DNA of 42,474 bases from Salisapilia sapeloensis (taxonomy: Eukaryota; Oomycota; Peronosporomycetes; Peronosporales; Salisapiliaceae), in the NCBI GenBank assembly GCA_023334545.1, contig JAADVB010000168.1, positions 1-42,474 on the forward strand. Direction: 5' to 3'. Shown one piece after another: positions 31,301 through 41,976 of the stretch. Made by a program: the position numbers and the translations under genes. The notes beneath the pieces are model-generated. The model ran no database searches and was not told the DNA's origin. It worked only from the letters and a program-made list of their open reading frames with translations. Position 1 is the first letter of the stretch, and each line of letters starts with the position of its first letter.

Positions 31301-33048
31301 AAGTTCTGTTCTTCGAGCAGTTTGATGCCTGTTGTAGGTTTCCGATTGAATTCTTCTACTGCCTTTTGGAACTCGATCTTCTTCTTTCGGTCGCTCTCGA
31401 CCTGCTCATCGATTTTGAACACTGCATCAGAGTGATGCCATAGCTGTAGCGGATGTGAGAGAGCACGTAGGGAAAGCTCAGCCACGTTTTGACTCCATTG
31501 GAACAACTCTCCACCTTCCTCTTCCCCCACCTGTCGACACACGTCCTGTGATAGCTGAATAAGAGAGTGGAAGGAACGTAGGACGGTATTGACGACATCA
31601 CATCGACCAATGACGCAATCGTAGTTCACGTATAGCTCTTCCAGGACGTTTTCCTGACCGATAAAGTCGATCAAACACTCTAGAATGTCTATCGACAGAC
31701 TTTGCAGGCGTTGGAATGGGACAGGGTTTCCAGACAGCAAATCGTTGGAAGCCTCGACAGGCATATTGTCGCTACCAGGTGTGACTCCAAGAGAAGTCTC
31801 GAGTGCGTGGCGTGTCCAGCGTAGACAGTGGATGAACACGCCGTTCCAAATGGTTTCAATTTGCATACGAAGGGCAGAGCGATAGCTGAGGTAGAGAGAA
31901 CGGAAGAGATCCATGGCACCAAGCGCCACGCGTCGATCTTGACTAGCGCCAAGCTTGCCGAGACGCAGTACAGCCATGCACAGATCATCCTGAATAAAGT
32001 AGCAAAGGGATGGCGAAGATAGGACAGTCGTGGGGTTACTAGAGGAGAGAACACGTTGCCATAGCGACAGGACGAGGCCCATCTCGCGGCGACTGGAAGA
32101 TCCACTAGTGGACGACATGGCGACGGTTGCCTTGGAAGCTGATACGGACGTGTATTCGGACGTTGGTACAGACGTAAAGTGTAGTTTTTTCGACAGAAAA
32201 CTGAGCACTCTTATAGCACAGGGCATACCAAACTGAAGAGTGCTTTGGGCTCTTGCGTCGTCGTCGACAATCGTGGAGAATAAGAACGAGATTGTTTCAC
32301 CTAAGAAATGAATAGCTGTAGTGCGAAGGGAAGATGGGACGTGAACGTCGAAACGAGAGGCTCGACTGAGAGCGTACAGAGATTCAATGAGCTGCCACAT
32401 GGCATGGTCGGACAGAGCATAACCTAGGCTGGATGTGCGGACAGTGTTTAGTGCGTGGACGACGTTCACGAGCACTTGCTGGTCGCTTTCCACTGCGACT
32501 TCTTGGAAACGACATTGCACGAGAGCTTCGATGATATCAACGGCGGCATCACTAGCTTGTCGGGAATAACTTTCCTCGAGGTCGTCCCACGGATACAACT
32601 GAACGAGGTGCATCGTTGTTTCCAATGCAGCTGATGTGACTATACTAGTCACTCCCTCATGACGTATAAGTGCTAGGAGGGGTGCCAAGATGGTGCTAGT
32701 ATCAAGTTCAAGCACATCTATCCTCAAAAAGTTAGCTCTTGTTATCCTATTTAGTATGTCGATGGGCTATCATGCGCATACATACTTTTGCTTGCTAAGA
32801 GACGTGTCCTGGTAGCATTAACAGCTTTGTATAGAGCGACAGGGGCTTTCTAATTGAAGTAATCACAAGATCGTAAGACACTTAGGATGTTCGTGGGGGG
32901 AATGGTAAAGGAGCACCTGAGCTTCTTCTGTAATTGAGTTGGATACTGCAGTGTTGATGCGTCTTCTATAAAGACTGAGAAGGTTTTGAAGGTCACCAAG
33001 TAAGACGGATCGGCATTGGGCTCCTCGGTAGGAGCTCCGTCCCTCCAT
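28324..33048 (-). CDS. GBF1/GNOM-type Sec7 ARF guanine-nucleotide exchange factor
   Basis: Exons 33048-32917, 32849-32786 and 32735-28324 give 1535 residues. The third exon alone carries 1470 codons. A Sec7 domain lies at about 520-715: it starts FNRKPTTGIKLLEEQNF, has the catalytic glutamic finger in FRLPGEAQQIDR (Glu628) and the ARF-contact motif AYLLSFSLIMLNTDLHNPNI. N-terminal DCB and HUS-type helical regions precede it (NTDLHNP-type HUS box not needed; seen are LLALIRHEGVTSIVTSAALE and ILECLIDFIG), and long HDS-like helices follow, the layout of GBF1, Gea1/2 and GNOM. The protein should load GTP onto ARF at the Golgi/ER-Golgi interface to recruit COPI. The second intron carries a TACTAA branch-point-like motif. 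The first two exons are less certain than the rest. Confidence 0.93.
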
Positions 33049-34526
33049 ATTTTCCCGTGATACGCTCGGATGTTCGTTAGGTTGTGTGATTGTCTTGTTT
33101 AACAAAACTGTAAAAGTAGCCAATCGTATGGTAGACTAGAGCTTTTTATAACCAATCAGGAATGCGAGTGACAAGACAGGAGCTCCAGTCGTTTGTGGCG
33201 ACTGCAAGATGATTGACACAATTCGTTTTTCGAGCAGTAGGATGGACTTGGGGATGGGATGAAGATATCTTTATAGTTGTGGCGATCGCTTTCCACCGCC
33301 GTTTTGGTGTGTTGGGGCATTCATGAGCCAATTCTTTTTTGTCATAGTTACACTGACCTCCCCTCTACGTGCTGCATTAAATAAATTTCTGCTGTTGCTA
33401 CATAGCTTTATGTGTTCTATACGTTTGTACTTGTTCATGCAAGTTGGTTACTAAGTACTACGTTCGGTTGCAAGGTCTGGATGGTTTTCATAAATTATAC
33501 TCCTGGCACGGTGCCTAAAAACTGAGGGGTAAAAATGTAGAGTGATCGACATCTTGAGTTGATGATCGGCAAATGAATCGACGGCGCTTTTTAAATCATC
33601 GTGCGATCAATATACGTTTCGATGGATTTCTATCTTATGAACGAGCTGCAGCTGTAAATGCACTAGCGTATGAGGACAGAAAGACTAGCAACCAGTGCCG
33701 ACAGCTAGGTCATATAGATCATTCAATAGCTCCATCATACTTTAGTGTGTTCGACATGTGCAGAAGCAATAGAAGGGCAATGTGCCACATAGTTTATCGA
33801 TAGAAAAAATGGCTGTAAAGGTGGAAAGAAATGATACCCGGTTATCATATTTTAGTGGATTGCTTTGTCTGAGATAGTCATCTATTGACATTAGCATTGC
33901 GTTATACTTGTAAACAGCTTCCTTCTCATACATATCTTACTCTAACTCCAATGAAGCTGTGCTGGCTTGTTTGGCAAACTGAGGCCTCGTGTAACTGATA
34001 TCTGCACTTGATTGTATCAGTGCGGAAGTAAGCGAAGCCAACGCCAAGCTGCTGATGGTGACCAACTTGATTACTTGATTAAAGTGTTCATATGAAAACT
34101 TCCAATCTTTTATTTCTTGCTCTTTTGCACTGAAAGCGAGGTAGATGGACACGGATACGCTTGCTTTGGTCCGTTGCTCTAACGTAACGGAATTCCTATA
34201 GGCTTGTACCAATTTCCATCGATACTTGGCAGACTATTTCGGCAGAGTGCATCTACAATTTGTAGGCTATACCAAATTTCTATTGCAACTCATTCAGTGC
34301 GTTTGACATGGCCTAGCTAGGTATCAACTTGGACGCGTACTCGACAACTTGACCTAGGTTGCTGCCATAAGCTTGAAGTTATGATCACTAAGCAATGTAC
34401 CAAAGTAGTATCAAGTAAATTATCCAATCAAACAAACATAAAGGTTCTAGAACATACGTGATTGGCTAAATAGCTGCTCTAACACAAAGTCATTCGATAT
34501 ATCGAGAACAGGACGAGAGCAGGATA
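33049..34526. other. Intergenic stretch, possible degraded fragments
   Basis: A minus-strand frame at 33146-33331 includes CNYDKKELAHECPN, faintly like a degraded retroelement zinc knuckle. Another at 33937-34241 (open 95-100 codons, no ATG) looks protein-like (IYLAFSAKEQEIKDWKFSYE) but has no partner exon that I can find. A plus-strand frame at 33573-33803 has no domain. None is supported as a gene. The end of the stretch holds the promoter motifs listed at 34424-34460. Confidence 0.35.
34424..34464 (+). promoter_or_regulatory. CCAAT boxes and heat-shock-like element before SGT
   Basis: CCAAT lies at 34424-34428, an HSE-like inverted pair TTCTAGAA at 34445-34452, and an inverted CCAAT (ATTGG) at 34461-34465, all 60-100 bp before the SGT start. 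A full heat-shock element needs at least three nGAAn units and only two are seen. Stress control of a co-chaperone would make sense but is inferred. Confidence 0.35.
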
Positions 34527-36104
34527 ATGGATCGGAAGAAAGCTGCGCTCTACAACGCCCTCGCATGGATCAACTCCATGAAAAACGACGATGGAATCGA
34601 CAGTGAGAATGTCGATGTCGGCGTCCAATGTCTATCGTACGCTTTCGAATGTCCATGTCCTTATGATTGGAGAGCAGATCTTACCACTTTGTATTGCGTT
34701 TTTATAGTGAAGCGTTCGGAATTAAGCTGCAAGATGCAGAGCAGCAACAGCAATACCAAGTGCAAGGCGCTTCCCCTTTTGAAGACATATTCCACGCTGG
34801 CATTAACAAGCTCGACGTACAGATTGGGGTGAACTCTTCTTCCAACCATCCTCTCACCCTCCTCTAAGCTAAATTATTTTCATATAGTCGAGTGCTGGTT
34901 CATCTAGTGTAGACCAGGATCCTGTCGTCTCCAAGAGTATGTGTTTCATTCCGCCCAGGAGTATAATATAATAATAAAAACGAATGGTATGTATAGACCC
35001 GGACTTGTGGAAGAAGTGGGTGTCCAAATTGGAGTCTAAGGGCTTCTTCAAAGACGCACCAACCGGCAGCCAAGAATACAATAACCGACTGACGAAAGCT
35101 CTTGGTAAATTCAAGGAGAAATTCGGAGACGTCCACCCTCCAGTACGTACGCTGTCCTACTATTTACTACCAGTCTAACTTTCTTTTATAGACGGAAATG
35201 TCGAAAAAGGACAAGGAGGCCAAAGCAGAGCATGTCAAAGCGGATGGTAATGCTGCATTGGCTGCTGGTAACCACGCACGTGCGGCGGAGCTGTACACGG
35301 AAGCCCTGTCGCTCTCTCCTGACGGACCCAACTCCCATATCTACCACTCGAATTTGGCTGCTGCGCTTACCTACTTGGGCAAGTACGAAGAAGTTGTGGA
35401 GCATTGCGAACAGTCAATCCAGTTGAACGCAAACTACGTGAAAGCCTACTCTCGCATGGGTAACGCTCGTCTTCATTTGGAGGACTATGATGGTGCCATC
35501 GATGCCTTCCGTCGCGGCTTGGAAGTGGACCCGAACAATGCTGCTTGTCGCGATGGACTGGCCGACGCTGAGCGTAAGATGCAGTCTAGTGGATCGACTG
35601 CCGCGACGTCCAGTGCACCTGCTGGTGGCATGCCTGACCTGAGCAGTTTGGCTGGTATGCTCGGCGGTGGTGGAGGCGGAGGCGGCGGCCTCGGTGACCT
35701 CTTGAACAACCCTCAGATGCAGCAGATGGCGCAGAATATGATGCAGAATCCTCAGATGATGCAGATGTACGATTATATCTTGTATATGGTCAAAAATAGA
35801 TACTCATGTATGGTGTAGGGCGCAAAATATGATGCAGAACCCTGACATGCTCCGGAATATGATGTCCGGTATGGGTAACGGCGGAGGCAGTGGAGGCGGA
35901 GCTCCTGGAGCTGGAGCTGGAGGTATGCCGGATATGAGCAGCATGATGAACAGCCCGGAGATTGCGAACGCGAGGCAGGATCCAGAGCTCCAGGACTTTT
36001 TCCGTGACATTGATTCGGAAGGTCCGTCCGCAGCGACTCGCCACATGTCGAATCCGAAGGTGATGCAACTGCTTCAGTCGATTACGCAACGTATGCAAGG
36101 TTAG
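34527..36104 (+). CDS. SGT/SGTA-type TPR co-chaperone
   Basis: Six exons (34527-34636, 34708-34816, 34888-34936, 34997-35142, 35192-35766, 35819-36104) give 424 residues. The N-terminal dimerisation domain of SGTA is rebuilt by splicing: KKAALYNALAWIN...VGVQCLS-EAFGIKL, compare IQCLETAFGV in human SGTA. A loop and a helical insert follow (NPDLWKKWVSKLE). Three TPRs (HVKADGNAALAAGNHARAAE; IYHSNLAAALTYLGKYEEVV; VKAYSRMGNARLHLEDYDGA) form the site that grips EEVD tails of Hsp70/Hsp90. The C-terminus is rich in Gly, Met and Gln, with a run of nine Gly, NPQMQQM repeats and a STI1-like DP motif (QDPELQDFFRDID). SGTA handles hydrophobic clients for the GET/BAG6 pathway. Four of five donors are GTAC. 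The exon 5-6 join restores ...MMQM-AQNMMQNPDML. Confidence 0.95.
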
Positions 36105-36367
36105 AATGATGGAACAGGAGAAAAGCTTTTGTGATGAAGGATGTTTGATTCACTTCTTGCTGCTTCATTAATACTTGCGATATCCAGTGTATCCTGGTGG
36201 CTTCATGTGACTAGTGAATAGGATAAGAGATTGCTATGTGCGAGTAGAGTAGATAGAATGTACTGATTTTCATGGAGAAGACTCTTGTCGGTCGAATCGC
36301 CATAGCTTTTGCGAAAAGATGGAGCAGGTGAACTATTCAATCGAGTTAGTCGATGCTTAGGTCGATG

Positions 36368-37212
36368 CTAAGTGAAGAGGTACTTGGAGGAGGTTGACGA
36401 TGCACTGGATCGAGATGAAACGAGCTTATCTCCTATTCCGGCGAGTAGTGAACGACGTCCGAGTACTGGCTGAGTAAGACATCGAACGCCAGCACCATTA
36501 GTACCTGAATTTGAATCTGTTGGAATCGTAGGAGATGACATGATATGCTTTGAACGTTGGCTCCCTGTCCTAGCTTGCTCATACTAGTATTGCTTCAGGT
36601 TGATATCTACTAAACGCATGCTTGTAAAGGCTTACCGCTGGGGTGACATGGCGTCTTGTTGGTGCGTTCTGGACTGAGCCAAGCTTGAAAGCATCTTTTG
36701 GTGTCGCTTCCATCCTTACTTGAGCAGCGTAAGACCTAGTATACATTTGATATGACAAAGGCAGAATGGCATGGTACTATGAAACGTACGTTTTCCACTG
36801 CTGATCGTCTGATACAGGGTACTGAGGCTACAATCAACCCTTAGATATGTTTACCTCGTAAAGTAGGAACGAATGATGGCAACGTACCTGATGAACTGCG
36901 TTTTCAGCATGCGCTTGGTTTGATGGAAACTGTTTCTTGCTTCCCTCTGATAGATTTGAGCTAATAGACCTAGAAGGATTTGGAACATATCCTTCGGTTT
37001 CCGAAGCTAGATGCTATGACACGAATATGTTGGTAAAAATTGCCATGTCAGCAAAGAATGTCTTGTGTATATACGCTAGCGTTGATTTTCTCTGGATAGA
37101 ATCGTTTCTTGTGCGTACGAGGTACAACTCCACCCCAATCTGCATCTGGATGAGAAGGATCGACTCGGTCTTTCAGATGTGGAACGCAATTGGATTCTAT
37201 ATCCTGATTCAT
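36368..37212 (-). CDS. Hidden five-exon basic protein, family unknown
   Basis: No long open frame marks this gene. I assemble exons 37212-37119, 37006-36888, 36821-36790, 36735-36636 and 36577-36368 into 184 residues; every phase matches and donors are GTACGC, GTACGT, GTACGT and GTAAGC. Recognisable runs are MNQDIESNCVPHLKDRVD, SEGSKKQFPSNQAHAENAVH, YPVSDDQQWKTSYAAQVRME, ATPKDAFKLGSVQNAPTRRH and LGRRSLLAGIGDKLVSS. The protein is small, basic, Ser/Thr-rich and without membrane segments. The first junction is least certain: a GTATAT donor at 37074 joined to an acceptor before 36944 also keeps the frame. The many short aromatic and Pro/Arg motifs recall small axonemal proteins, but I cannot name a family. 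The opposite strand has a 155-codon frame (36937-37404) that I take as its shadow. Confidence 0.55.
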
Positions 37213-38106
37213 GCTGATACTAGTGTAGTTCTTGCGTATGGTGGTGTGGAAATTGCTTGGGAGGAGACGATTCCAAGTGCTATTTCGGGTGGGACAATAG
37301 TTGACGAAAATATCTTTAGTTGTCTAAGGTTGAATTTCTATTCTTTGGTTGTTTTTAATCGTAGTACACTTGAGTTATGCCAGGAAGCTTTGAACTGCCT
37401 GTAGATGGCATTGAAATTTAGACGTGAAAATGTTTGATGTCGAAATTTGGTCGATTTAGAAACCTCGTTCTTTCCTACGTAAATACGCCTTCGCTTAGAT
37501 GATTGATTATGAGCCTTTCTATGCTTTCTTTTGTAGAGGTAGCTTCATCCGGGCTCCATTGTTGATGAGCCAGTTATTGTACTAGACTTCCTTAATGATT
37601 GACGTTCAATCTCACGAAGCAAGTGAAGTGCTACTGTTGACTAGTCAAAGAGAGTTCAGGGCATTAGACATTTTATAATCGAAATGAAATAACAAATATA
37701 CAGTCTAGGCAAGGACTAAGTACTTCCATCAAGTAGTTGATAGTTCCTAATCATCCTCTTTGAAAGGATATTATGATGAAGTCACTTGATTGGAAACTTG
37801 GATGGCCCAGTACGCAAACTTTAGAGAAATCACTACTTCATGCAATCATTTGTTCTTTCGCTTCATCTTTCATTTTTAATTTTTCTTCATCGCAAAGTTT
37901 AAATGGTATAGGGAACCTTGAGTTCTAGCAGACTATAGAAACCCTGCAATTGGCGAGCAATGCGATGTCAATGACGTTCAAGGATCCACTGCCAGGATGT
38001 CATACGAGTCGCAGCTGTAGCGTTTCAAGATACCTTCATATGCCTGAACAGCTACTTCCTTATCGCACTGGAAATACGGGACGGACACTCTACCAAACAC
38101 GAAACT
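37213..38106. other. Intergenic stretch upstream of DPH6
   Basis: AT-rich sequence with no supported exon. The 19-bp element shared with the P450 promoter occurs at 37870-37888, about 220 bp before the DPH6 start. The hidden gene on the other strand has its promoter at the left end. Confidence 0.4.
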
Positions 38107-40467
38107 ATGAAGTTGGTGGCGCTTGTCAGCGGAGGCAAGGATAGCTGCTATGGTATGCTGGAGGCAGTTCGCTTCGGCCATGAAATTACCTGTCTTGCCC
38201 ACCTCCGTCCGCCACGAGACGAAGACAATGAGATTGATTCGTTCATGTACCAAAGCGTTGGTCATAACGTCGTGAGCATGGTCGCCAAAGCCATGGAGCT
38301 ACCTTTGATCACAGAGTCGATTACTGGGAAAGCTGTGTCTACAGATCTGCACTATAACTCGGAGCTAAGTGGTGATGAAGTCGAAGATCTCTTTCGCTTG
38401 CTTCGACGTGTCAAGGTACATGTTCACAAGCCTGATAATGGCGGCTCGATGCATAATGTCTTCTATCTATGTACAGGACGAGTATCCCGAAGTAGAAGGT
38501 GTATGCTCGGGTGCAATCTTCTCTTCCTATCAACGCAATCGAGTGGAGCACGTGTACGTTCAATCGTTATCCCTATCACTTGTGCGTGTATTTATATAAA
38601 TACTAGATGCTCTCGACTAAGCCTGAGTTCTATCGGGTATCTCTGGCGACGAGAGCAGACGCAACTACTCAGCGATATGGTGGAAGACCAGATGGAGTGC
38701 ATACTTGTAAAAGTGGCTTCTATCGGTCTAATGCCTAGAAAACATTTAGGAAAGACGATCGGCGAGTTACAGTATCAACTACTGGCATTGGTAAGCAATT
38801 GTGTCTTGCTTAATTCTTACATTTATGCTTATGTCACACGACGAATAGAAAGAAAAGTATCAGATGAACGTATGTGGTGAAGGAGGGGAGTACGAGACAT
38901 TTACCCTTGACTGTCCTCTTTTCAAGAAGCGCATCGCCATGTAATGAGAATCATCTTAGGAGTAAGAAACAGTTAACTAATACTAGTCCTACATAGTGAC
39001 TCATCCCGGACGGTACTTCACTCGGACGATATCTGTGCGCCAGTGGCATACCTCGTCATAGATGCTTGTCATCTAGAGGACAAAGAACAGCCCCCGTCTT
39101 CCCTATTCTCATCCAAATGCCCTTCATCAGAAGTGGTGGCATCGCCTGCTCCCAAGAAAGAGTCTCCTTACACCATTTTACCTGCTTTCACCGACTGCCT
39201 CCCATGCATTTCTACCGTCTCCGAATTTCGTGACCAAGTACATGTAGGTGGTGTGCAGAGTGTACGGTCCGAGGAGCTTACACTAGAGGAAGAGGTACAT
39301 GAACTATTTAGCTCCATGCAATCGCTACTCGCAACCAAAGACATTTGCATGGACGACGTCTGCTTTGTCCACGTCTATGTTCGAGACATGAGTGACTTTG
39401 GGCGCATCAACGCAGTGTATTCAAGCTACTTTTCCCATCAGCCTCCTTCTCGTAGCTGTGTGGAAAGCCATACTCTGTCAAGTCGACTCGTCATCGACTG
39501 CTATGCCATTCGTGGAAGTGGGGCAAACAAGTTTAAAAAGAAGCACTTGAGAGAAGTCATGCATGTACAGAGCATTTCCAACTGGGCTCCACCATGCATC
39601 GGACCGTACAGTCAAGCGAATGTACTCCATTCGTCCCTTATCCTGTGTGCTGGACAGATCCCTCTTTTCGCTCCAACCATGCAGATCATCGGTACGTCGC
39701 CCGAAGAGCAATTACTTCAGTGCGTGAAGAACGCAGGACTAGCGTTAGAGGCTCTAGACTCGAACCTTCGGCACGTTGCCAGTGCTGTTGTGTATGGTGT
39801 AGAGGGCGCTAGACTAGATATGCAGTGTAGGCAACATTTCGTGGAGAATGGGGGACTAGGAGATGTATATGAAGATGCCGAGTGTAGTGACGAAAGTGAT
39901 CCAGAAGTGGATAAGGACATGGAGTTGATCCAACTCGTACGCACTTGTCCTGCTCTGTTCGTAGGCGTGTCGCATCTACCTAAAAGTGCGTTCGTTGAGA
40001 TCGAACTGCAAGCTTTAACGCATTTGGTCGTCAAGTACCTTTCCCCTCGAACGACAGAGTCAAGTTTGGTTGAAAATGGATGGAAATGCGAGAGGCAGTC
40101 GACACTACTCGACCACTCTCTCGCTCTCACCATGTGCTGGGCAAGTCCAGAGCAGATGGATGCCACCATGGAGCATGCCATTGGAAACTTATTGGAGCAA
40201 GTGCAGACGAGTCTGATGGATGCCAAGCTCGATTGGGACTGTCTCCTCCACATTAGAGTCTTCTACTGCCTCTCTCTCGCATCCACTGAAGATGCCATCG
40301 CACGAACCATTGATGAAGTGCTAGGCAACATATGCAACGGCAATGGTCCATCGATCACGTTCGTACGTGCGGAGAAACTACAGGAGGACGCAGCGATCGC
40401 CTTTCAAGTGACAGCGCAGGACCTAGATCGACTAGAAGCCGACTTGTGGCTACGTCATCAAGTCTAA
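38107..40467 (+). CDS. DPH6: Diphthine-ammonia ligase (DPH6) fused to RidA domains
   Basis: Five exons (38107-38415, 38477-38553, 38607-38790, 38849-38940, 38997-40467) give 710 residues. The start MKLVALVSGGKDSCYGMLEA carries the PP-loop SGGKDS (residues 8-13) of ATP pyrophosphatases. Splicing rebuilds the conserved DPH6 core: DEYPEVEGVCSGAIFSSYQR, RNRVEHVCSRLSL, HLGKTIGEL, and KYQMNVCGEGGEYETFTLDC. It makes the last step of diphthamide synthesis on elongation factor 2, amidating diphthine with ammonia and ATP. The C-terminal half has RidA/YjgF-type domains; the clearest holds APPCIGPYSQANVLHSSLI, and an earlier one lies around SMQSLLATKDICMDDVCFVH. The same ligase-RidA-RidA order is known in yeast Dph6. 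It converges with FIP1, with 36 bp between stop codons. Confidence 0.95.
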
Positions 40468-40503
40468 ACATGGATAGCAAAGCATGATTGTGTCTTAACT
40501 GAT

Positions 40504-41976
40504 CTAACTACGACGTTTTCGACGAGAGTAGCTATCGTCCTCCCGCTCACGACGTTTACCTCCGTGTCGATCACGGTCTCGGCGCTCGCGATCGCGGTCT
40601 CTGTCTCTTTCTCGATCACGCCCGCGGTCTCGACGGTCTCGGTCTCGACCACGCTCGCGTTCACGATCTTTGTTTCGACCACGATCTCGGTCCCGATCAC
40701 GACGCGGTTCTTCCTTCTCTTCTCTCTTGCCCTCCTTCCTCGATCTGGAGTGGGAGCGACTACGTCGACTGCGCTCTCGCTCTCGATCCCGACCTGCATG
40801 CCCGTCCGGCGGTCCATTCCACGGACCTCCCCAAGGCGGATACCCTTGCTGCATGTAGTTATCGTTAGGAGGCATGGAATTCTGCCATCCAGGCGGTACC
40901 TGGTGGCTCCATTCTGCCGGTGGCGGCTGCTCTGCCTTTGCTTTCGAGTTCATGGCTTCTTCCTCTGCCTTGTACTTGGAGTTTGAAAGCGCTTGTCGAG
41001 CTGCTTCCTGACGAGACTTTTCAAGCGCCAATTCACGGCGAACTTGCAACTGCTGTGCGGCATAGTCCTATACGAAGTGTGAGATGAGGACAGGAAGAGA
41101 GACCGAAGGGATGTACCCGCCACGAGTGTTCATCGAAACCGTAGTTGAAGTAGTCAGAGATATCCACGCCAGGCTTCCGCCACGGCTTATCGTCGAGCAT
41201 GTCAATGTCAACGTCAAAGGCGGTGCGACGTCCACCGAAGAAGGCCAAGTCGTCAATTACTTCTCCATCTTGCTGCATAAAGTGTTAGACATTGTAAATG
41301 ATATACATGTAGGGTGAACTGCACCTCGCCAGGTTTCGGAGCATAAGTGGAAGTCGTCTGCTGACTTCCAGGACCAAAGTGATTTCGGACGTATCGATTG
41401 GAGCCTAAATAATGGATGAATATGCGTCTGTATATGCTACAAAAAGTCGTTTTCTACCTGCAGCGAATCGCACGGATGACTTGGAGTCATCTCGAAGGAC
41501 GATGGCGACATCCTCTTCTTCGTCGTCATCGTCGTCTTCTCCATCTCCCTTCTCACCCGCCTTTGCCGAGTCTTGTTTCGCTTTATCACCTGTCGTAGCT
41601 GACTTTAAAGAGATCGAGACGCCTCCGTAGAGATCGTCTTCATCCAATGTAGCTGCTGGATCCTCTTCTTTAATAGTAGACGCTGCAGGCAGTGCGGTCG
41701 GGTCGGAAGCAACGCCACCGACAGCTACATCTTGCTCTGTTTTAACCTTCGTTCCCTCCTGTTTGACGTCGTCTACTCCACTTGATGAGATTTATATCGG
41801 TGAATTATTGGAGAAGAAGGCGACCTTGGGTGGACGCATGGGGTTCTTTCTTGGTTGTGATCAGGACGTTGTTACCGAACTCCTCGTCCTATGGTTAAGG
41901 GTGTTAAAATTGTAAAGTACTCGGAAGAGGCTTTGTCCTCATAGAGATTAAGTCAGGCGGCTCTTACCTCGTCCAT
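40504..41976 (-). CDS. FIP1: FIP1 polyadenylation factor
   Basis: Six exons in transcription order (41976-41968, 41888-41825, 41775-41458, 41404-41325, 41272-41117, 41067-40504) give 396 residues. The first coding exon is only nine bases (Met-Asp-Glu). An acidic N-terminal half ([19 protein letters not shown]) leads to the FIP1 core: [20 protein letters not shown] then [10 protein letters not shown], the signature that binds the CPSF30 zinc finger. A Pro/Gly-rich part follows ([13 protein letters not shown]), then a long RD/RE/RS mixed-charge tail ([20 protein letters not shown]). The layout matches human FIP1L1 more than the short yeast protein. FIP1 links CPSF to poly(A) polymerase in mRNA 3'-end formation. 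Introns are 49-79 bp. Donors vary (GTAAGA, GTCGCC, GTAGAA, GTGCAG, GTACAT); the second (GTCGCC) is the weakest, so residues around 24-26 are least certain. Confidence 0.92.

Noticed and set aside
30041-32236. Several 60-137-codon frames opposite the ARF-GEF gene
   Set aside because: They are antisense shadows of a clearly conserved Sec7 protein.
33937-34241. Minus-strand frame of about 100 codons
   Set aside because: No ATG, no partner exon with matching phase, no recognisable domain.
36937-37404. 155-codon plus-strand open frame
   Set aside because: It starts only at a TTG, has no domain, and is antisense to the first two exons of a phase-consistent five-exon gene on the minus strand.
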